Origin: Carya illinoinensis
Lineage: Eukaryota > Streptophyta > Magnoliopsida > Fagales > Juglandaceae
Direction: 5' to 3'
NCBI RefSeq assembly: GCF_018687715.1
Contig: NC_056765.1
Location: 18,972,394-19,036,393, forward strand
DNA: 64,000 nucleotides
This document shows, one piece after another, positions 34,946 through 46,886 of the stretch. Position 1 is the first letter of the stretch; the number at the start of each line of letters is the position of its first letter. A program made the translations under genes and the position numbers. The notes under the pieces were generated by a model. That model was given only the letters and a program-made list of their open reading frames with translations. It did not search any database and had not been told where the DNA came from.

Positions 34946-36676
34946 CAAGCATATTCGAGTGTCCTTGAGATTGTGAAAGACCAATCATATGAATCTCATA
35001 TTTATAGTTCATACAAGAACTCATGTAAGGCCTAAAGTTAAAATAGAAATAGAGATACATAGTTGATTACACAGTATTTATGGCTGTCCGATTACAAGCT
35101 TAATATTTATTATGCATCTATTTTATGTATTTATCTTTCTTTCACTTTTTATTTTAGAGTTTCTTATGAACTTTAAAGGATCAAATCCCATTTCGAGTAC
35201 CATTTAGAAGGAAGTATGATTTCGATCACTAATATGAGAAACCTAAAAAAGAGTTTGGGGGCATAGCGCCTCTTCAAACATTAATCAGCTTTGTGTCACA
35301 CAAGCTCATTCTAATGCCTTATCTTTTAGAGTTATTTCAATTTTTTTCTTTATTGGTACTCAGAATTTGATAATAAAGCTCAGACTAATTTTATGGGTGT
35401 ATAGAATTTCAACTAAGGAACTGTTTGGTTTTTAAACTCAGCTCATCTAATTATTACAATTTTTTTAAAACTTTACACAAAATAAAATAAACAATTCAAC
35501 GTTTTCAAATATCAAAATAAAAATAATATTAGAAAAATATATTTTAATAATATTTTATTTAACTTTCAACTTAAATCTTAACTCATATCATTCATTTGTG
35601 AAAACAAATGAGGAAGTGTTTGCAATCAAAGTCTCGACTAACTTTGAAATACACAAATTTTTGACATGATCTCATGAGTTTCACGCAAGCACATGTCAAA
35701 TAAGTAAAAGAGAATTCATTCTCCGGTATAAACGATAAGTCCATATATAGTCATGTGGATGCAGAATTTTGAATCAAGAACGTCTGATCCTTACGGCTTG
35801 ACCGCTATGCCACCCCTTCATGCGCTGCCTTGGCCTTTTAGGTTATTCTCAGGAAGTTGCGTCTTAAACATTTCTCCTTGAAGTGGCCCCACAGGATTGG
35901 CTTGGAAATGCACCACCGTTTGGCAACTTCAACGAGTTTAAGGTTGCGAGAGTACTAGCTCCTATATTGAGGAAGACCATGCCAAACACGTTCCTCCATG
36001 GGTTGATTAGCATATCATCAGGCCATATATAAAATGTGTTATTCCTCCAAATTTAAAACGTTCTGGGTATCTAGCTGAGGTTGGCTTTCCACGATTTCCA
36101 TGTTCATTGAGTGGGACCAGAGCATGCAAATCCCGACCAACTTCTTCTACATACAGCCAAACAATTTATCTATGCCACGTTTGCTTTCCAACTATTTTCT
36201 CAAAATTCTTCAAACCATTTTTTCATGACTTTAATCAATATATGATCGATCTTTTCAATACCAAAAGTCTATGACACAGAATTTTTAGAGATAGATTGGA
36301 TATGGACAGTAGGATCATTTTTATTTGCTTCTTTTAAAAACAAAGCCTATGACAAAGAATTTTTGCCCTATGAAACCTATAGGTTTTTTTACTAAAATAA
36401 TTGTAAAACAAGAAACCAAATAGATATTTAACTGCAATAAGAGTAAAATGACTAATTAACTTGAAAACTATTTCAGGTAAAATCAAAACAAAACTGCAAT
36501 GAGTTTGCCACTGCTCAGCTAAGCTAGTACATCACTTACATATATGTATGCAGGCTACAATATTAGGCTAGTTGGTGGAAAGTCCTAGATGGAGATTTTC
36601 TATTGCTTTTTAATTTAACTATTTTTTAAAATGAGGAGAGAGATAGACACCATACGAAGGAGGATTTCAAAAATTC
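34946..36676. other. intergenic DNA
   Basis: A partial copy of the GAGATGAGATG MITE lies at about 35415-35610. A GC-richer stretch at 35780-36020 has no open frame or domain I recognise. Confidence 0.4.
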
Positions 36677-36900
36677 TATGTGTAATTAGTATTTTTGCAT
36701 ATTTTTTATTCACACCACTGATATGATTTGTTGTATTATTTTTTTAAATATAAAATAATTATTTTGATCAATCAAATTAATACACTTCCACTGATATGAT
36801 TTGTTGCATTATTTTTTTAAATATAAAATAATTATTTTGATCAATCAAATTAATAAAATGTATAAAAAATATATAAAAGTGATTGTATGTAATTTAACAC
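36677..36900. mobile_element. MITE-like repeat with internal 67-70-bp tandem duplication
   Basis: CACTGATATGATTTGTTG, then TTAAATATAAAATAATTATT and TTGATCAATCAAATTAATA, occurs twice head to tail. It is flanked by TTTTTGCATATTTT and its mirror ATGTATAAAAAATATATAAAAG. Related to the insert in XTH intron 3. Confidence 0.65.
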
Positions 36901-38124
36901 TTTTCATTAGATACATGGCAATGTTGACTTAAGCATATAATGTAATGGAATATGCATGATGTGTTTATCTCTCTCCAAATTGTATAATACATGTGAGCCA
37001 CAAAATTGTAAAAGGTTGTCGAATATGACATGTTATGTTTTCCCCACACACACATGGACGGTAATTGTCTACATTGACTTTAGGGTATCTTTAGGTTGGA
37101 AAAATGTTAAGAATATCTGAGGAATATTCTTTTAAGATAATTTTGAGATATTTATAGTTTTTATTTGCTGTTGTGAAATCTTTGAAAATCAGTTAAATAG
37201 GATTTCTTAAAATATGATTTGTGTTGGGATTGGTAATTAAAAGCGAATGAGTAAATTTGAAACATAATTTTTAGGATTTTTTAAAAAGTTGTTTTGACTT
37301 TTGTTTTGTTTTTGGTTTTTTCATATTATTCTTTTATTGAAATCTAAGCTGCAAATAATTAATTGAAAGTATTTTGGAGAAATAAAGATTTTTTCTCCAA
37401 GATTTAAAGATTGAATTTGAAAAATCTTTTCTGAAAAAAGAAAATGAAACTTTCTTTCATGCCAAACACGTGCATCTTTCCAATAGTTTGCAGGTCTCGG
37501 ATTTGTCAAATAGAAGCCATCTTTCCATCAACTAGCTAGGACTTTGTTGTTCAAAAGGGGTCCATGATCAACTTTCTTTTGGTAAATATCGGTGGCAAAG
37601 TTTGGTTACCAGCTTCTTTCTCTGACCAATAAAATTATTTTCCTAGACCTTATAATATTTGAGCATTAGAGAAAGAGATTGAAATGGGAAATATACTTAT
37701 CTATTTTGTAGGGTTGTATTCAATCGTGTAGTCCATCATGGGCGTGAACTTGCACATGCAGGCATTCCTGGAGTCAAAAGGTCATCAGTGCCATGAGAAG
37801 CTGCTTCGGAGTACATGATTCGATCTCCCCCCCCCCCCCCACATCTTTCATTTGCTTTATGAAATTTGTTAAAAATTACATATCGCTTTAACAGCTCCCA
37901 ATATCTTGTGAGACTTCTAGAAGTTGATCATCAGCTGAATCAATTAATTAATTATGAGTCCTTTGATACAACTTATATTATATGCCAAAGTAGTAGCTAT
38001 ATGTAATGATACTCAAATGCATCACTGATGTGAAAAGTCTGTCGTACATTTGCATAAAAATTTATTTTTATTTTATGATTTTTTACTGTTGATTTTACAA
38101 TAAATTGCGTATTTACACACTAAG
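36901..38124. other. intergenic DNA with a C homopolymer
   Basis: No gene. A run of about 14 C lies at 37827-37840. The 62-codon minus ORF at 37321-37509 is not supported. Confidence 0.45.
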
Positions 38125-38470
38125 AGCCTGTTTGGAATTGAGTTTGAAAGTTTAAAAAGTGTTTTTAATTGTTTAAAAACTCTTTTAAAGAAAAAATGAT
38201 ATATTCAGTAAATTTATAACAAATACTTTAATTACCTAAAAAAAGCTGAAAATCTATTTTTTTTAAAGTTCCAAATTAAAACTTTTATTAAAAACCTCCT
38301 ACAGATAACTCTATATTTTTTAAAAATTAATATAACTAATTTTAAAAGTACTTTAGATACATGTTTATCAAACAATAAACAATTTTTAAAGTATAGAACT
38401 TATTATTTAAGTTATAAGCTATATGTCTTAAAATTATAAGTTATATTTCCCACCATAATTCTAAACATGC
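38125..38470. mobile_element. hAT-like MITE
   Basis: The left end GAGCCTGTTTGGAATTGAG and right end CCATAATTCTAAACATGC are imperfect inverted repeats of the common plant hAT-MITE type. CACTAA occurs at both flanks as a possible target duplication. There is no ORF. An inverted partial copy is at about 2350-2560. Confidence 0.6.
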
Positions 38471-38845
38471 ACTAACTTATAGGTAGTAGAGCTTTAAGAT
38501 ATTTTACTGTTACAATTATTACCACGTCTCTCATTTTCTATTGATGATGATATCCTTTTATCAAATTTCTTTGAGATTCAAACCTAAACAATTACCTTCT
38601 TCTCATCTCAATATATTTTTTGAGTAATATTACGTAGAAAGTGAAAGGTAATAAACTCTATACAGGCTTTCTGAGAAAAGTGAAACAACACGCAAAAATG
38701 GATTTTTTTTTTTTTTTTTAAAAGAGTCCAATTTTTTTCGAGTATTTGCACACCTTGAGCTACACAAATCATCTTCAATATTTTTGTTCAACAAAATTGG
38801 AGTTTTTTTTTTTTTTTTAACTTTTTCATTTGGCCGATCGTAAGC

Positions 38846-38903
<58 letters not shown>

Positions 38904-39624
38904 GGCAGACTCGATTACTTATTTATATGCATTGAAAGATTTAATTAAAAGACAATTTTCACCTCCTAAGCTCGAATCGGAGAATATTTATAATTTGAAG
39001 CCTGCTTGAAGAGATAGGCAAAGAAAAAACTAAAATAAAATTAGGAGATCAGATGGAGTATATAAGGTTTATTCTACTGACCAAACAAAATCTATGAAAC
39101 AGTATTACAAGATCGAGAGTCGAGACGAGCTGAGATAATTTTTAGTTTTATTTTTAGAAAAATTGTTATCATTAATTTATCAGAGAAATTTACATTATGA
39201 TATGATATATTTTGAAATATTTCCATATCAAACATGATATCATAAATCAAAATAATTTATTTGAAATTCCATTAATACACTATTTCTTTTTGTGATTGGT
39301 CTGGTCTTTACTAGTGATGATACTCTCTATAAACAAACATTCAAGAGAGAATATTTTCTACCTAAATAAAGATTCAACCTCGCATTTTATAAAAAGAAAT
39401 GATTAAATCTCTACATACAAAAGTCCAAGAGATAATTTTTTTTAAATTTTTTTAATTAATAATAAGGAAACCAAAAAAGAAAACAGTAAGACAGATGCGA
39501 AAGAGGATGAATTACAATTTGGACCAACTCGTGTAAATTTTAGAATCTGTGACGGCTTATGAAGATAACATGCTTGTCTCTTTTCAATTACAGAGGTTAA
39601 ACATAAAAGGTTTAGCGATGATGA
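38471..39624. other. intergenic DNA with an AAT microsatellite
   Basis: A TAA/AAT run of about 18 units lies at 38848-38903. No gene was seen. Confidence 0.5.
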
Positions 39625-39870
39625 GTCCGGTGATCTAACGCATGAGGAGTGCACACAGATGTGGGTGGCGCTTGAGAATCACGCATGGTGATTTTTACAA
39701 AATCATCACTTTCTTTAGAACAATTTGAAAATAGTGAATCTATTTGAGTCTGATAATTTAACGCATGATGAGTGCACACAGATGTGGGCAATGCTTGAGA
39801 ATCACGCATAGCAATTTTTGTAAAACCATTAATTTTTTTAAAATGATTTTAAAATAATGGATCTATTTGT
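39625..39870. repeat. 123-bp tandem duplication
   Basis: Units 39625-39747 and 39748-39870 share CGCATGRKGAGTGCACAC, AGATGTGGG, TTGAGAATCACGCAT and ATCTATTTG in order. Divergence is moderate, so the duplication is not recent. Confidence 0.8.
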
Positions 39871-41874
39871 ATCGTGCGTTTTTCTCGAAAGTTGTCAAAA
39901 GTTGTTGATTTGTTTGTTTTTTACCTTGAAAAAAGTAAAATAAAACTTAATAAAATAAACCTTAATAGATAAGGCAAGCGAACGGAGAAAAGAAAAAAAT
40001 CAATCTGGAAACCGTAATTTTTAATTTTAAATTTTTTTGGGGGGCCTCGACGACCTGCGATATTTATGTATTATTATTATTTTTTTTGTAAGCAGACAAC
40101 CTGCGATAGTTGGTCTTGGCCATTCCATTCTTTACAGTAATAAAATAATATAAAAATTCTTTCCAAAATCCACGTAAAAGTTAAAAGATTAATCCTACCC
40201 AATATGTGGTTTAAAAATATATTTTTAGCAAGACTCAAGTCTCTCATACATTAATATACTCAGTAAATCAATCATTTGCTTAGAGGTTAGCCAACCTTTC
40301 CAATCACACGACTCTTCTTTCTTTCTGTTTGTAAATTTACGAGGCACCAACTGATCTTGACGGAATCAAGGTTTAACATTCTTTTTCAGCGGCTAAGCTC
40401 CCATTGTTTGATTTTACCACCACCTTCTCCATCTTTTTATGTCTTCTAGTGACAATACTTAAGAATCAAAATACTCCATCGAATTCGATTAAATTAAAGC
40501 TTGAAATTACTCGATTGCTTCTCGTAAAATATTCTATATTAGAAAATGTGATAAGTGGTTTGGATTGGGAAATAATCTTATCTCACCTCATTTTATTTCA
40601 TTATTATAACTTTTTAAACTTTTACATAAAATATAACAAACAATTTAATTTTTTCAATTCTCAATTCATTTTTTTAAATTTTAAAATAAAAATAATAATA
40701 TTTTATTTAATTTTTATATTTATCTAAAATTATTTCATCACATTTTATCTCTCAGTTCAAAACAGGATCTTTGATAATGGCTTTTTGTTTTAATTATTTA
40801 ATTTTTTATATTAATCTCAACTTTTATCTCCTAAAAACAAACATAACATTCGAGTTGGGAGTGGACGAAAGCATCTCCATGTGAGACCTAAAAGATTGCA
40901 GGAATGAAGCCTAAAGAACGTCAGCATCCGTAGGGTTTTCTTGCTCCCGCTTTTATCGCTGAGAAATGATTCACCTCGCGAGTCTGAGCAGAGAAATTTG
41001 ACTTTTTCTTCAATTTTTTTTTGGGGCAATGATCTAGTCTATGCGTGAGACAGAGCAGAGCAGAGCATGTCGGAGTTGGGTTGCTCTGCTTTTGGCCGTT
41101 TGCGTTTTTGTCTAAACCACACCGAGAAAAGCAAATCAAGGGAACAACCTAGAAGGCTAGAACTGTCGTATGTTTTGTCACCGTCAAGGCCCTGTCTAGA
41201 AAATAATTTCTTCCTCGCTCAAAAAAATGAAAGGAAAATACTATTTATTATTTTCTAATTATTCATTTATGTGATATTAAATAATTAAAAAATAAGGAAG
41301 ATATGATAAATAGATTTTTAATATATTTAACACTTCTGAAAAAAACAAAAACACAACTCTCTCCCGCTATAGCTCATTCCTCCTGGCTCCTACTCAGTAA
41401 ATTTATGTCGCTGAAACTTCCAGGAAATTATTAGAAGTGCTGCCATATGACCAACGGTATAGAACCGCACATGAGTTCCGTGTCACCTCGTGAAATCACG
41501 CTTCCGAGTTCCGGCCAACAAGTGCGTGCGCTCACGTCACGTCTTAAAATCGGCACATGGGGCCAACGGACACATGGGCAGCGCGGCACAAACACTGGCG
41601 TTCTTAAGGTACCGTTTAAGACCATAACTGTATGATCTAACTATTTTAATTTGTCTCATTTTCTAGGAATAAGAACATGAAAGTGGTAGAAGCGTAAATC
41701 TCCAACTTAAGGGGCAAACGATTGATTGTAGTTTCTATTTATCAATTGTCTTTCTCCTTGATAAGCCAAGTGGCAAGTAACATGGACACACTTCATTCAT
41801 TTTCTTTTTTCTCTTTTATTTTTATTTTATTTTCTAGCAATATATAGGGTAAAAGAACAATGACAAGTACTTCC
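39871..41874. other. intergenic DNA upstream of the DUF1635 gene
   Basis: Holds a partial GAGATGAGATG-family MITE at about 40560-40750. The GC-richer islands at 41040-41200 and 41440-41640 have short ORFs on both strands but no recognisable protein. Confidence 0.4.
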
Positions 41875-42762
41875 TGTAAAGATAAAAATTTGATAGGATT
41901 AAATGACTAAATGATAAAATTTATCTTATCGTATTATTTGAAATTGTTGGATGAATATAAAAATAATTATTGATTTATCTCTAAATAATATTGAATTTAT
42001 CTAGAAGTCTTAAATATTGTTTAAATAAGTCATTAAGGTTAAAATCGAGTTCTAATAGATCTGTATATATTCAGAAGAAAGCTAAACAGATATTAGTCAA
42101 TACAGAAGAATGTTATCGTGAAATATTAGTAGTCCGTTAGAACACGTTTTCGCGACTATTAATAACTGTTAGAAGAATCCAACTGTGACTGAAACTCTTT
42201 CTAGACTTTCTATTTAAACGGATTCGGTTTTGTATTTAAGAAAAGAGTTTGAGCCACGAATTCTAGAGAGTATATTCTAAACATTTATGAGAGAAAATTC
42301 ACTTGAAGATTTTCATTTGGTTTATCATATTTTCTTGAGTATGATCGTGCTTTAAATGTGAAGTAATATCAATTGGATTTCAACCTCTAGAGTTTTAGAA
42401 GAGAAGTCAACATTTGAAAATCGTTAGAGGTTCTAGCTGCTATTACGGTAGAAGACAAACGAGTCGTTTGTCTAGGCAAGTAAGATAGTCGAATTGTAAA
42501 GAATTTGTAATTGATGATTGCCTTGTAATTATTTTTCAAACAATAAGATTAATTTTTCTAGATTTGACTACCCTGTAAGGTTTTACATTTAAAATTTTTT
42601 TTAAAAGGTTTTTTTTCTTAACTAATCGTTATGTTTTACAAAGTCGATTATTTATTTTAAAATATTTAATTCATTTTATAATTTTGTTAATTAAATCTAA
42701 TCTATTTATTCAAAAAAATTGATAGACAATTTCATAATCCACATCTTATGTTAGCAATTTCA
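41875..42762 (+). mobile_element. Ty1/copia solo LTR just upstream of the DUF1635 gene
   Basis: Starts TGTAAAGATAAAAATTTGATAGG and ends CAATTTCA; 888 bp, co-linear with the copia LTRs at 12671 and 24152. Shared blocks include TCTAGAAGTCTTA-like, GTTAGAGGTTCTAGCTGCTA and TTGATAGACAATTTC. The perfect 5-bp duplication CTTCC flanks it (41870-41874 and 42763-42767). No internal sequence remains. It ends 116 bp before the DUF1635 start codon, so it replaced or supplemented proximal promoter sequence. Confidence 0.85.
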
Positions 42763-42767
42763 CTTCC

Positions 42768-42878
42768 TATAAGAGGCCAAAGGACCGCTCAAAAAGGCCA
42801 CCTCTTGCTTCCACCTCACCCCTCTCTCTCTCTCTGCGCGTGAAGACTCGTTCAATATCTCAGTCCAATTATAGGAAG
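42768..42878 (+). promoter_or_regulatory. 5' leader of the DUF1635 gene
   Basis: Only 111 bp separate the solo-LTR target duplication from the start codon. The stretch contains a CT microsatellite (CTCTCTCTCTCTC at about 42823-42835), common in plant leaders. No convincing TATA box is visible in it, so core promoter elements may lie in or beyond the LTR. Confidence 0.45.
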
Positions 42879-43722
42879 ATGAACAACCAACGCAACCCTC
42901 TACTCAGCTGGGTTTACAACTGCCAAGGGAAGGTAAACATGGTTCTCCGTTTGAAAAATGCATGATGGGGTTCCTTTATCTGCTGTTTGAGAGCTAATTG
43001 TGTTGTCAATTTCAATCATACAGACAATGGAAGAGCTAAGAACGTCCCTTCTATACACAACTTTGGAACTTGATCAAACACGGTTGGCAGCTCAAGAGGA
43101 GATTAGAAAGAAAGATGAGGAATTAATTCATTTCAAAGATCTGCTTAGGGAAGCCATCAGGGAGAGAGACGAAGCACAAGAGAAATGTCGACTCCTCCTT
43201 GAGAAGATCTTACTCCAACATCATCCAACTCCAACTGCTCCTCTTTCAGGAAATTCTAGCATTGAAGACGAACCAAGAATTAGAGGAATCGACTCAAACA
43301 ATGGCCTCTCATCCTCAGATTGTGAGGAGAGCATTGTTTCACCTTCTCCGGTTGTTGACCCAATTCCACAATCCTTGCCACAAGCAACAGTAGAGCAGCT
43401 AGTGTCTGGGAAGCCATTACCGGAAAAAGGTAAGCTTTTGCAGGCAGTGATGAATGCCGGTCCACTCCTTCAGACTCTCCTTCTCGCCGGACCACTTCCC
43501 CAATGGCGGCATCCACCTCCCCCACTTGAGTCCTTTCAGATTCCTCCGGTGACCATTTCTTCACCACCACAGCCAGCGCTCCTCCCTCAAGACTCAATCA
43601 CCAACATTCTACGTTGCAATAGTACCCCCACCAGCTGTGGCATCAACAGAAAAAGGGTTCTTTGTGAAGCCTCTGATTCTCCTATAGATCAGACAAAGTA
43701 CCAAAGGCTTGTTATTCAATGA
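42879..43722 (+). CDS. DUF1635 family coiled-coil protein
   Basis: The coding sequence joins 42879-42932 and 43024-43722 (GT-AG intron of 91 bp), giving 250 residues. Exon 1 encodes MNNQRNPLLSWVYNCQGK. Exon 2 opens TMEELRTSLLYTTLELDQTR, the DUF1635 signature, with a heptad-rich coiled coil to about residue 82. A Ser/Pro-rich middle follows. Then comes a conserved stretch around KLLQAVMNAGPLLQTLLLAG and PPPPLESFQIPPVTI, and a basic end near NRKRVLCEASDSPIDQTKYQR. No catalytic motif, signal peptide or membrane segment is visible. Some Arabidopsis members carry a putative TOX/HMG-box label, but I see no HMG box, so the function is unknown. An ATG at 43027 could serve as an alternative start if exon 1 were not used. 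The frame is intact. Confidence 0.88.
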
Positions 43723-45419
43723 CAACTATTTCCAAGAAATCCCAATATTTTTCATTACGATTAGAATCCACCAACCAATATTAGTTGGGTAAGTGACCGA
43801 TCTTGCAATATTTGTACCGAGGTTTTTCCTAGGAAAGGAACTGCCAAGATTTTTACTCACTGAGAATGGAAAAGAAAAGAGCTTTCTCTTTGCTCCTATC
43901 TCCCTGTTCTTTGGCTAGATATTTTGTCTCAGTTTTTTCACATTTAGTGGATTCGTTGATGAGAAAACATTAACCAGAAATACTTGGGGACCCGAATTTG
44001 GGTTCCGAAGTAGCGTCCGAATTTATTTATTTATTTAATAATTAAAAAAGTATCTTTTAATAATGTTATGAATTTTTTTATATTTAAGAAATAAATTTAT
44101 TTTTTAAGTTATTCGAAGGATTTTCAGACTAGATCCTTCCATGTAATGGCCTGGTGTGGAGTTGTTAGGAGGGAAGAGAGGTGTCCAACAACCAGAAGGT
44201 CTCAGAGCCCTGCATGTCGGGTTGAGTGGATCCCACAAATCAGTCTGGATATACTGCAGTGTGATTTGTAATTATATTAATGGGAAGTATGATTCTTGAT
44301 ATCTAAATCTTTTCTGAAAATCTTTTTTCCCCTGCCCTGCTCTCTTACCATTTTACTAAGAGTATTGATAATAATTTCTTTATCTTTATATATAAAATTA
44401 TATATTTTAAAGATTAATTTTAAATATAAAAATTTTTTTATATTAGATTATATATTTTTTGATCAAATAATAATAAAATAATAAAGAGAGAAGAGAAAAA
44501 AAAAGAGAAAAAAAGAGAAAAGAAAAAATTGGTAGGAGAGAGAAAATAATAAAATAATATTTAAAAAAAGAAAATGACATATTCAAATATGAATAACGAC
44601 TGTTCATAGTTATTTAACATTATGAAGATAAATAAACTAATATAGATAAAATTGTGATAAGTTTATTTAAATTTGACTTTAAAAATAAAGATGAATAAAT
44701 AAACTTCATAATGTTACTAAAAAGAAAAAACTAGTACTTTAAAAAATTTCAACATACGTAAAGAAGTTACTAAAAGTAAATTTATAAATTAATTTGATTT
44801 ATAAATATATTAAATTTATTTTATAATAAAAATAATTTTATAATTTGATTTACTATATTAAAATACATTTATTTGTGAGTATTTAAATATTTGTCATTCA
44901 GTAATGCGTCTTTTGTCTATCTGCCCGCACTCATTTTGTTCCAACTTTTCTTTAATGGTTGCAGTTATTTCAGCGAGCCCCTCTCTCTCTCTCTCTGACG
45001 TTGAGAGTTGCACAGAATGCTCTTTTGACCAGTCTAGACGATCTCTTAGCAATGCAGATGAAGAAGCATCAGTACGGCCTGGAGCCCTTATTCATTCACT
45101 AGACACGGCTAGACTATAACTTCGGAATTCTTTTTGGCTTAAAGAGATTCTCCAAGAAGGGAATGTATAAGTTTCTTATATTTCCTTTAAAAATTGTTGA
45201 AAGATAAATTTAAAATTCATTAAAGATACTTTAATGATGAAATGTATTTTTTTTACGGGGATATATAAGTCTTATATATCTTACGTCTGTATTTAATATA
45301 TTATCATTTTCATAAATAGAGTAATACTATTTATCATCTTTATTATCATTATTTTTTTACTATTTTATGATGTGATTTTAAATAATTAAAGACTATTTAT
45401 TATATTTTATTTGTAAATA
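43723..45419. other. DUF1635 3' region and intergenic DNA
   Basis: No further gene was recognised. A member of the ATTATAAAATTATTTTTATTATAAA MITE family lies at about 44765-44895. The 71-codon ORF at 44904-45119 has no recognisable domain. Confidence 0.4.
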
Positions 45420-45433
45420 TATTATCTAATATT

Positions 45434-45884
45434 TTTTTGATCAACAAAAGCACTTGTTTTATTTATCAAAATCAACCAATTACATCAAAGCATCATGCTT
45501 AATGACTTGATAAACAAACTCTAGAAAAGAGTGTCACCAAATTACAAGATCATCTATATGTCATGAATGTTTAGCCAAACAATGGGCCACAACATTGACC
45601 ATACGACCTCTATGCTGAACAGACACCGTAGGAAACCTTTGAAGTAGCCTCCTAATTTTAAAGACCAAATTTTCCCATATAGATATAGATTCCTAATCAT
45701 TAATAAGCTCTAGTACCACCAATAATAAATCTATTTCTACCTCTAATTCATTAATTTTCAAAGACAAAGTAAACTTGAAGGTCCCTCAACACTGTCAAGA
45801 ATTCTATTTCTATCGGATCAGTCATTTCATGTTCTGGTTTATTTGCTGTAAAAATCACCTGATCTTACTTATATCTAATAATTC
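45434..45884 (-). mobile_element. 5'-truncated LINE tail (RNase H end)
   Basis: The minus strand reads NLVFKIRRLLQRFP, TVSVQHRGRMVNVVAHCLAKHS, then IDDLVIW and YQVIKHDALM before a short 3' UTR and poly-A (T run at 45434). This is the RVT_3/RNase H C-terminus of plant L1 ORF2. A perfect 14-bp duplication TATTATCTAATATT flanks it (45420-45433 and 45885-45898), so it is a 451-bp insertion truncated at its 5' end. Stops are present. Confidence 0.85.
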
Positions 45885-45898
45885 TATTATCTAATATT

Positions 45899-46886
45899 AC
45901 ATTATGAGATAATAAAAAAATATATTATTATTTTCAATAAATAAACTAATTGACATGGAGATTATTACTATTATACCAAAATATCATAATACATATTATT
46001 TTGTGGTAACTACCGTGACATGGTATACACTTAAAAATAATTTTTTTTTTTCTATAAACATATAACTCTTTTTAACATTCTTTAAATATTTATATTTTTA
46101 TAAAAAAATATAAAAGTAATTAGAAAAGCATCACAATTATTCTTTCGTCGGGCATCAACCCAAAATTAAAAGAATGAAAGTTGCCTCAGATGTGACAGCA
46201 TGCAATTGATTAATTTTTATAACGAGAAAGAAAAGTCATACAAAGAAAGAGAAAGCAAAAACATCGGTGACATGACAGGAAACAACAACACCCGAACCGA
46301 TTTCATAAGGTGAGCTTTTGAAGTTTGAACTTAACAGCGTAAAAGCCCGCAACTGCAAAGAATGTTGGGGGCCAAGCCCAAAAGCAAAATGTTATTTCTT
46401 TGTGAAGTGGGATACGTCGTCCAGTCTACACGGTAAAGAAGATAATAAAAATAAAGAAACGTTGGAGTGGATCGAGCGTCGAGATACATTGACGAAAAAG
46501 ACTGGAATTAGACAAAAACTTCCTCCATCTCCTCTTCACATGGGAAACGTCAACTCACCGTTATCTGTATTCAGTTTCTGCATCATTCCATGATGGGAAA
46601 TACTTTTGGTCGCCACCGTCAACTCACCTACGTATGGTCGCCACCGTTTTCTTTTTATTTATTTATTTATTTAATTTTTTTACTTAATTATTAAGTAAAT
46701 ATTTTTTTAATAAATTTCTAATTTTTATTTATTTTTTACAAAATTTTAATAGATTTTAAAAAATTAAATAAAAAAGATGAAATCACAATTACCTATTCCG
46801 TGGATGTTTCGGAGACCTCCATAATTACCTCCCTTGAAGCCCCTTCCATGATTTTGTACTACTGTTCTGTGTAAGACTGGCAAAAT
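45899..46886. other. intergenic DNA
   Basis: AT-rich with a moderate-GC patch at 46150-46620 carrying a 91-codon ORF (46318-46593) that I do not recognise. There is no domain or codon-level support. Confidence 0.4.

Noticed and set aside
43280..43597. 105-codon minus ORF over the DUF1635 exon
   Set aside because: A shadow of the recognised plus-strand coding exon.
46318..46593. 91-codon ORF as a small gene
   Set aside because: No domain, splice pattern or regulatory context could be recognised.
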